NCBI GenBank assembly: GCA_012932295.1
Contig: JAAONU010000018.1
Coordinates: 2,784,206-2,848,205, forward strand
Origin: Cyclina sinensis
Taxonomy: Eukaryota > Mollusca > Bivalvia > Venerida > Veneridae
DNA length: 64,000 bases
Direction: 5' to 3'
The notes under the pieces were generated by a model. It did not search any database. It had not been told where the DNA came from and saw only the letters and a list, made by a program, of their open reading frames with translations. Below, in pieces: positions 56,136-64,000 of this stretch. The translations under genes were made by a program, and so were the position numbers. The number at the start of each line of letters is the position of its first letter. Position 1 is the stretch's first letter.

Positions 56136-59100
56136 GTAATATATTACTCAAAGTAACATTTGTTGTGTTAACAGCATTTTTTTGTTGTCTTCATTTGATT
56201 TTTGTATTCTGTACCAATCACAAGTTGGTTTAATGGTTTATGTATATATGTGTGTGTGTGATTTGAAAATACTCTTTAACTTGTGTGTTCATTTAACTGT
56301 ATCTTGGTAGCCTGTTGATGTACAGGATGTTCTATACTCTATACCAACAAATATCTTTTCAGAGGGTAAAAACTGATTTCTACAGAAACAAAAAAATTGA
56401 AATGAAGGAGAATTTTGCTGATCTTGTAACAGAGACAGACAAAGCAGTTGAGGACCTGATAATGTCCAAGTTAGGACAGAAATATCCTAGTCACAAGTAA
56501 GCTACCATATACACATATGAAAACTCCTCCTTAATGTGGTAGGGAATGGCATGATGTCACACTGTTCTTAGAAGTTTGATGAAAAAGTATGTAGTTCATA
56601 TTGTTGTTAATGATTGTGAGCCGTTGTTCTGATAAGTGTTATTAATGCAAGAAAAAGATTGTCATTTTATGTGAACTTCATTGATGGTATTCAAACCTGT
56701 AATTTCTTGGTTAAAAGTCTTGACATACTGGATACACACATGCCTCATAGACAGATATATATACATGTGCTGCCTATTATCTTTCAGTAGTATCAATATA
56801 CAGTTATTTCAAAGATACCTGCGAAACAGTCAAAACCGTTTTCTAAGGTGGATGGGATGCCTGTCGCAGTGTTGTCTGGGGTGGAGGAGATGACTTTTGG
56901 ACTGTTCCCTTATGTGAAGGAATGACTTTTGGACTGTAACCTTTTGTGGAGTGATGACATTTTTGGACTGTTGTCTGATGTGAAGGGATGCCTGTTAGAC
57001 AGTTGTCGCAGGTGTAGGGGATGCTTTCTGGACTTTTGTCTGAGGAAGAGGGATGAATTTTGGACTGTTGCCTAATGTGGAATGGTGCCTGTTGAACTAT
57101 TGTCTGAGGTGGAGGGATTAATTTTGGACTGTTGTCTAGGGTGGAGGGATGACTTATGGACTGTTGCCATATGTGGAGGGATGACTTGAACTGTTGTCTG
57201 AGTAGACAGATGACTTTTTGACTGTTGCCTAATGTGGAAGGGTGTGTGTTGAACTGTTGTCTGAATGGAGGGATGAATTTTGGACTATTGTCTGAGGTGG
57301 AGGGATGACTCTTGGACTGTTGCCTAATGTGGACGGGTGCCTGTTGAACTGTTGTCTGAGGTGGAGGGATGAATCTTGGACTATTGTCTGAGGTGGAGGG
57401 ATGATTTTTGGACTGTTTTCTCTAGTGGAAGGGATGCCTTTTGAACTATTGTCTGAGGTGGAGGGATGAATATTGGACTGTTGTCTAGGGTGGAAGGATG
57501 ACTTATGGACTGTTGCCATATGTGGAGGGATGACTTTTGAACTGTTGTCTGAGTGGAGAGATGACTTTGGGACTGTTGTGTGAGGTGGAGGGGAGTACTT
57601 TTGGACTTTGTCTGAGATGGAAAATGACTGTTGTACTATTGTCAGAGGTCGAGGGATGACTTTTGGACTGTTGTCTGAGGTAGAGGGATGACTTTTGGAC
57701 TGTTGCCATATGTGGAGGGATGACTTTTAGACTGTTGCCTGAGGTGGAGGGATGACTTTGCACTGTTGCCTCAGGTGGAGGGATGACTTTTGATTTATTA
57801 TTTAAGGCAGAAGGATGACTTCTGGACTTTTGTTTGAGATGATGGGGATGACTTTTTGATTTTTGTCTGAGGTGGAAGATGACTCTTGGACTGTTGTCTG
57901 AGGTCAAGGGATGACCTTTGGAATGTTGCCTGTGGTTGAGGGAATGTCTTCTGAACTGTTGTCTGAGGTGGACAGGGAACTTCTGGACTGTTTCCTGAGG
58001 TTGTGGGGAGTACTTTTGGACTGTTGTCTGTGGTTGAGGGGATGACTTTTGGACTGTTGTCTGATGTGGAGTGGATGACTTTTGGACTGTTGTCTGAGGT
58101 GGAGGGGAGTTCTTTTGGACTGTTGTCTGAGGTGGAGGGGGATGACTTTTGGACTGTTGTCTGAGTTGAAGGGGATGACTTTTGGACTGTTGTCTGAGCT
58201 GAAGGGGATGACTTTTGGACATTCCTCTAAGGTGGTGGGGATGATTTTTTGACTCTTGTCTGAGGTTGAGGGGATGAATTTTGGACTGTTGTCTGAGGTT
58301 GAGGGGATGATTTTTGGACTGTTGTTTGAGGTGGAGGGGGTACTTTTAGACTTTGTCTGAGGTTGAGGGGATGACTTTAAGACTGTTGGTGGAGGTGGAG
58401 GGGATGACTTTTGGACTGTTGTCTGAGGTTGAAAGGGATGACTTTTGGACTGTTGCCATATGTGGAGGGAAGACTTTTTGACTGTTGCCTGAGGTGGAGG
58501 GATGATATTGCACTGTTGCCTCAGGTGGAGGGATGACTTTTGATTTATTGTCTAAGGCAGAGGGATGACTTCTGGACTTTTGTTTGAGATGGAGGGGATG
58601 ACTTTTGGATTTTTGTCTGAGATGGAACATGACTCTTGGGCTGTTGTCTGAGGTCTAGGGATGACTTTTGGAATGTTGCCTGCAGTTGAGGGGATGTTTT
58701 CTGAACTGTTGTCTGAGGTGGAGAGGTGACTTCAGGACTGTTTCCTGAGGTGGAGGGGAGTACTTTTGGACTGATGTCTGTGGTTGAGGGGATGACTTTT
58801 GGACTGTTGTCTGATGTGGAGTGGATGACTTTTGGACTGTTGTCTGAGGTGGAGGGGGGTACTTTTTGACTTTGTCTGAGGTTGAGGGGATGTCTGTAAG
58901 ACTGTTGGTGGAGGTGGAGGGGATGACTTTTGGACTGTTGTCTGAGGTTGAGGGGATGACTTTTGGACTGTTGCCATATGTGGAGGGAAGACTTTTAGAC
59001 TGTTGCCTGAGGTGGAGGGATGATTTTGCACTGTTGATGGAACATGACTCTCGGGCTGTTGTCTGAGGTCGAGGGATGACTTTTGGAATGTTGCCTGCAG

Positions 59101-62100
59101 TTGAGGGGATGTCTTCTGAACTGTTGTCTGAGTTGGAGAGGTGACTTCTGGACTGTTTCCTGAGGTGGAGGGGAGTACTTTTGGACTGATGTCTGTGGTT
59201 GAGGGGATGACTTTTTGACTGTTGTCTGATGTGGAGTGGATGACTTTTGGACTGTTGTCTGAGGTGGAGGGGAGTACTTTTGGACTTTGTCTGAGGTTGA
59301 GGGGATGACTTTAAGACTGTTGGTGGAGGTGGAGGGGATGACTTTTGGACTGTTGTCTGAGGTTGAGGGAATGACTTTTGGACTGTTGCCATATGTGGAG
59401 GGAAGCCTTTTAGACTGTTGCCTGAGGTGGAGGGATGATTTTGCACTGTTGCCTCAGGTGGAGGGATGACTTTTGATTTATTGTCTAAGGCAGAGGGATG
59501 ACTTCTGGACTTTTGTTTGAGATGGAGGGGATGACTTTTGGATTTTTGTCTGAGATGGAAGATGACTCTTGGACTGTTGTCTGAGGTCGATGGATGACTT
59601 TTTGAATGTTGCCTGTGGTTGAGGGGATGTCTTCTGAACTGTTGTCTGAGGTGGAGAGGGGACTTCTAAACTGTTTCCTGAGGAGGAGAGGGGACTTCTG
59701 GACTGTTTCCTGAGGTGGAGGGGAGTACTTTTGGACTGATGTCTGTGGTTGAGGGGATGACTTTTGGACTGTTGTCTGATGTGGAGTGGATGACTTTTGG
59801 ACTGTTGTCTGAGGTGGAGGGGATAATTTTTGGACTCTTGTCTGAGGTTGAGGGGATGACTTTTGGACATTTGTCTGAGGTGGTCGGGATGATTTTTGGA
59901 CTCTTGTCTGAGGTTGAGGGGATGACTTTTGGACTGTTGTCTGAGGTGAAGGGGATGGCTTTAAGAGTGTTGTCTGAGGTAGAAGGGATGACTTTGGACT
60001 GTTGTCTGAGGTGGAGGGGATGATTTTTGGACTCTTGTCTGAGGTTGATTTGATGACTTTTGGACTCTTCTCTGAGGTTGAGGGGATGACTTTTGGACTG
60101 TTGTCTGAGGTGGAGGGGAGTACTTTTGGACTGTTGTCTTATGTGTAGGGTATGACTTTAAGACTGTTGTCTGAGTTGAAAGGGATGACTTTGGACTAGG
60201 GCCGGGAACGAATAAGGAATTTGATGTTCGAATATTCGTTTTCCATGTTCGAATATATTCGAATATTCGTTTTTACAAAATTTGATCCAATATTTCTCTT
60301 TTACGTAGTATCCGAAATTGATTAAGTCGAATACTATACTACTTTAATATGCTGAAATAATCGACGATTAAGAAGACCTTTATTATTATGTTAAAGTTTT
60401 TTGTTTTATTGATTGTAAATCGATATATTTGTTTATATTCTTACTTTTGAAATAAATTCATAATTTGATTGTCAGTTTATCCGGCTGCAGATCATTTGTC
60501 TTATTAACGGGAGGTAACTCACATGACTCGACTGACCGTGAATCATCGCTCTTACGAACAAGCTGAATATTTGTTTATGTTCCCCTCCTTTTGCAGTATT
60601 TCAGCTTTTATCATTTGTTCCTGGGTCACACCAGTACTTGATTACAGTAATCATTAACGTGCATTGTTGCACTAAACTATCTTTTCCGGACAGTAATAAT
60701 CCTTTAGACTTATCAATAGAACGTGAAAACTAATTCCAAACACGTGACGGCATTGCGATATATTGACTTTGATTTTTTCAACTGAGTGAGAAAGAGACGT
60801 CCAAAATCATCCCTTAAAAAAATCTGAAAACAATGTTTGCAAAAAGTTATTGGTTCCGAGTAGAGCTTTAAATTTCCATTGGGTGAAAGAGTTAATTTTA
60901 GAGTGATGAATATCGATTGGTCGATTGTTCTAGAATGATTAACAGGATTAATACGTGCCGATTTATTCCTCTTCACAAAAATTAACACAATTATCGATTG
61001 ATCGGAAAGATTAAAGCACAGAAAACAATAAAGTAAGATAATTAAAGTCGGAAATATTACATTATAAACTGTTAGACAGGTAAATTACAAACTGTGAAAC
61101 GGGTGCCCTTTCGATCAACTATACCCCAAACTTTTCACAGTTAATTGGCGATAATCGTTGACACGCGTTATACAAACATATGAACACCTGGTCAAGTGAA
61201 GGTCAAGGGTTTAATTTACGATCTTTGACATTTAAAAGTAAAAAAAAAATGAAAAAAAAATCAAAACCTTTCCTTTTATCGAATATTCGAATTCGTTTTT
61301 CAACGTTCGAATATTCGGTCGTGTTTCGAATATTCGAATATTCGATTATAATTCCCGGCCCTACTTTGGACTCTTGTCTGAGGTGGAGGGGATTATTTTT
61401 GGACTCTTGTCTGAGGTTGAGTGGATGACTTTTAGACTCTTGTCTGAGGTTGAGGGGATGATTTTTGGACTGTTGTTTGAGGTGGAGTGGGTTACTTTTG
61501 AATTTGTCTGAGGTTGAGGGGATGACTTTAAGACTGTTGGTGGAGGTGGAGGGGATGACTTTTGGACTGTTGTCTGAGGTTGAGGTGATGACTTTTGGAC
61601 TGTTGCCATATGTGGAGGGAAGACTTTTAGACTGTTGCCTGAGGTGGAGGGATGATTTTGCACTGTTGCCTCAGGTGGAGGGATGACTTTTTATTTATTG
61701 TCTAAGGCAGAGGGATGACTTCTTGACTTTTATTTGAGATGGAGGGGATGACTTTTGGATTTTTGTCTGAGATGAAACATGACTCTTGGGCTGTTGTCTG
61801 AGGTCGAGGGATGACTTTTGGAATGTTTTCTGCGGTTGAGGGGATGTGTTCTGAACTGTTGTCTGAGGTGGAGAGGTGACTTCTGGACTGTTTCCTGAGG
61901 TTGATCGGAGTACTTTTGGACTGATGTCTGTGGTTGAGGAGATAACTTTTGGACTGTTGTCTGATGTGGAGTGGATGACTTTTGGACTGTTGTCTGAGGT
62001 GGAGGGATGACTTTTGGACTTTGTCTGAGGTTGAGGGGATGTCTTTATGACTGTTGGTGGAGGGAATGACTTTTGGACTGTTGTCTGAGGTTGAGGGGAT

Positions 62101-63777
62101 GACTTTTGGACTGTTGCCATATGTGGAAGGAAGACTTTTAGACTGTTGCCTTAGGTGGAGAGATGATTTTGCACTGTTGCCTTAGGTGGAGGGATGACTG
62201 TTGATTTATTGTCTAAGGCAGAGGGATGACTTCTGGACTTTTGTTTGAGATGGAGGGGATGACTTTTGGATTTTTGTCTGAGATGGAAGATGACTCTTTG
62301 ACTGTTGTCTGAGGTCGAGTGATGACTTTTGGAATGTTTTCTGCGGTTGAGGGGATGTCTTCTGAACTGTTGTCTGAGGTGGAGATGGGACTTCTGGACT
62401 ATTCACTGAGGAGGAGAGGGGACTTCTGGACTGTTTCCTGAGGTGGAGGGGAGTACTTTGGACTGATGTCTGTGGTTGAGGGGATGACTTTTGGACTGTT
62501 GTCTGATGTGGAGTGGATGACTTTTGGACTGTTGTCTGAGGTGGAGGGGAGTACTTTTGGACTGTTGTTTGAAGTGGAGGGGATGACTTTTGGACTGTTG
62601 TCGGAGTTGAAGGGGATGACTTTTGGACATTTGTCTGAGGTGGTGGGGATACATTTTGGACTCTTGTCTGAGGTTGAAGGGATGACTTTTGGACTGTTGT
62701 CTGAGGTGGAGGGGATGACTTTAAGACTGTTGTCTGAGCTAGAGGGGATGACTTTGGACTGCTGTCTGAGGTGAAGGGGATTATTTTTGGACTCTTGTCT
62801 GAGGTTTAGGGGATGACTTTTGGACTCTTGTCTGAGGTTGAGGGGATGACTTTTGGACTGTTGTCTGATGTGGAGTGGATGACTTTTGGACTGTTGTCTG
62901 AGGTGGAGGGGAGTACTTTAGGACTGTTGTCTGAGGTTGAGGGGATGACTTTAAGACTGTTGTCTGAGGTGGAGGGGATGACTTTGGACTCTTGTCTGAG
63001 GTGGAGGGGATTATTTTTGGACTCTTGTCTGAGGTTGAGGGGATGACTTTTGGACTCTTGTCTGAGGTTGAGGGGATGATTTTTGGACTGTTGTTTGAGG
63101 TTGAGTGGGGTACTTTTGACTTTGTCTGAGGTTGAGGGGATGACTTTAAGACTGTTGTCTGAGGTGGAGTGGATGACTTTTGGACTGTTGTCTGAGGTTG
63201 AGGGGATGACTTTTGGACTTTTGTCTGAGGTGGAGGGGAGTACTTTTGGACGTTTGTCTGAGGTTTAGGGGATGACTTCTGAACTGTTTTCTGAGGTTGA
63301 GGGGATGACTTTTAAACTGTTGCCTCAGGTGGAAGGGGGACTTTTGAACTGTTGGAAGAGGCTGGTAGAAGCAACTATAACGACTGTTTCCTCAACACGC
63401 ATGAAATATTTTATTTATTGTAATTTAGTAACTTGTTTGAACTTTTCCTTCAGTCAGTACTGGCCAGTGTCTCAAAATGCAATACATAATAGATAGCATG
63501 GAAGTCTTGGATTGAATTGTTGAAATCCTGTACTTAATTGTTACAGGATCTTTACATTTTTGTTGTTCTTATTTTTTTATCAAGAAACATTTGTCTACTT
63601 GATATTGACGTTTGATCATGAAACATTTCCTGGTTTACATACTGATTAGAACTAGAACTTCTGTTATTTCAGATTTATTGGAGAAGAGACTGTGTCTGCT
63701 GGTGGACATTGTGAACTCACAGATGACCCTACCTGGATTATAGATCCCATAGATGGCACCACCAACTTTGTCCATGG
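56073..63777 (+). CDS. IMPA1: Inositol monophosphatase, 5' three coding exons (partial)
   Basis: Hydrolyses myo-inositol phosphates to free inositol for phosphoinositide signalling, using Mg2+, in the cytosol. Coding exons 56073-56135, 56363-56496 and 63673-63777 give residues 1-100 and part of 101; the rest lies beyond the right edge. The protein begins [38 protein letters not shown] and KYPSHK follow, then [10 protein letters not shown] and [15 protein letters not shown]. Metal ligands E70, D90 and D93 of the family numbering fall at exactly these positions. Splice phases agree (0, 2, 2). Residues 22-33 ([12 protein letters not shown]) are less conserved. The intron between exons 2 and 3 is 7.2 kb and consists mostly of a minisatellite, so correct splicing across it is a point to test. 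Confidence 0.95.
56363..56496 (+). CDS. IMPA1: IMPA1 coding exon 2
   Basis: Residues 22-65 plus two bases, from [11 protein letters not shown] to KYPSH. Acceptor TTTCAG, donor GTAAGC. Confidence 0.93.
56845..63360. repeat. 33-bp minisatellite, ~5.3 kb, in IMPA1 intron
   Basis: Head-to-tail units of about 33 bp with consensus GATGACTTTTGGACTGTTGT then CTGAGGTGGAGGG fill this span except for the hAT insert. By length, about 160 units. The unit is a multiple of three, so open frames arise on both strands (plus [11 protein letters not shown], minus [11 protein letters not shown]); these are by-products. Distinctive variant units (CCATATGTGG, GATTTATTGTCTAAGGCAG, AGGAGAGGGGACTT) recur in fixed order at about 510-520 bp (58450, 58970, 61603, 62114), giving a higher-order repeat. 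The strand bias is strong: the plus strand is G/T-rich. Confidence 0.97.
60197..61363. mobile_element. hAT-like element inserted in the minisatellite
   Basis: Termini TAGGGCCGGGAA and TTCCCGGCCCTA are exact 12-bp inverted repeats, flanked by CTTTGGAC on both sides (60189-60196 and 61364-61371). The 8-bp target duplication and TAGGG start fit the hAT superfamily. Subterminal TTCGAATATTCG repeats lie near both ends. At 1,167 bp it has no transposase, so it is non-autonomous. The minisatellite consensus itself contains CTTTGGAC-like sequence, so the duplication is slightly less independent than usual. Confidence 0.85.
63361..63672 (+). other. IMPA1: IMPA1 intron, unique tail
   Basis: AT-rich sequence between minisatellite and exon 3, ending with TTATTTCAG. 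Confidence 0.7.
63673..63777 (+). CDS. IMPA1: IMPA1 coding exon 3
   Basis: Completes K66 and encodes residues 67-100 with two bases of G101. Holds the GEE and DPIDGT metal-binding motifs. Donor GTAAGT. Confidence 0.95.
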
Positions 63778-64000
63778 GTAAGTCAGCTTTAACCTTGCAT
63801 CGCTTGTATCACTTCTCATCAGTCTACCCTGGTTTAACTATTACAGCAATTCTACTTTTGTTTAGGGTAAGTCTTTGGCAGATTGTCTAAAATTTGCACT
63901 TAATCAATATCCATTTGTTTTCTAAACATGTATTCAACTTGAAATTCAGTCATGTTAATCATGAATTTTTCCTTACAAATTTTTTTCCGGACCTATTATG
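63778..64000 (+). other. IMPA1: IMPA1 intron start
   Basis: Intron sequence running to the window edge; the next exon is not included. Confidence 0.7.

Noticed and set aside
57229..62774. Long open frames of up to 263 codons on both strands
   Set aside because: They are the 33-bp minisatellite read in frame. They lack family signatures, real start contexts and splice links.
56845..63360. CRISPR-like spacing of repeats
   Set aside because: There are no unique spacers, units are contiguous, and the DNA is eukaryotic.

Overview
The window looks like animal nuclear DNA, most likely from a bivalve mollusc. It is AT-rich, gene-poor, and has GT-AG introns. It is packed with short non-autonomous transposons whose cores are tandem arrays, a style common in bivalve genomes. 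The species assignment is inference; the eukaryotic gene structures are read directly.

Five conserved genes can be assembled exon by exon, with phases that agree at every junction. (1) Proteasome subunit alpha type-7, + strand, 8831-17723, six exons, 247 aa, complete. (2) A CRAL-TRIO (Sec14-like) lipid-binding protein, - strand, 24779-22440, four exons, 300 aa, complete. (3) A MATCAP/KIAA0895-family tubulin tyrosine carboxypeptidase, + strand, 29304-37691, four coding exons, about 490 aa, with an intact HExxxH zinc motif. (4) Dynein light chain roadblock, - strand, 51118-42393, four exons, 97 aa, whose first coding exon contributes only the ATG. (5) The 5' part of inositol monophosphatase, + strand, from 56073 past the right edge, metal ligands intact. 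The genes are housekeeping genes without an obvious common pathway; strands alternate.

Between and inside them lies a mosaic of mobile DNA. At 430-1020 there is an antisense LINE reverse transcriptase relic. At 3031-7611 lies a nested stack: an inverted-repeat element, a LINE endonuclease relic, a GGGGGCAT-ended element with a 145-bp array, and a broken Ty3/gypsy element split by a GTCGCG-rich foldback. PSMA7 intron 1 carries an antisense CR1/jockey-like LINE relic and a tRNA-derived SINE. Elements ending at 15208, 20288 and 36668 share a 5' TAGCTC start and a 3' hairpin followed by CTCTTGTT. Further inverted-repeat elements lie at 25231-25701, 26010-26932, 33367-33666, 46279-46875, 52062-53705 (holding a gutted Tc1-like transposase) and 53964-54888 (9-bp target duplication). 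A tandem trio of tRNA-like units is at 39013-39660 and a 5S-rRNA-like retroposon dimer at 55421-55862.

The most striking structure is a roughly 5.3-kb, 33-bp-unit minisatellite (56845-63360) inside an inositol monophosphatase intron. It has higher-order periodicity and is interrupted by a 1,167-bp hAT-like element with an 8-bp target duplication. I found no convincing new multi-gene system; the novelty candidates are the minisatellite and the unusual mobile elements.
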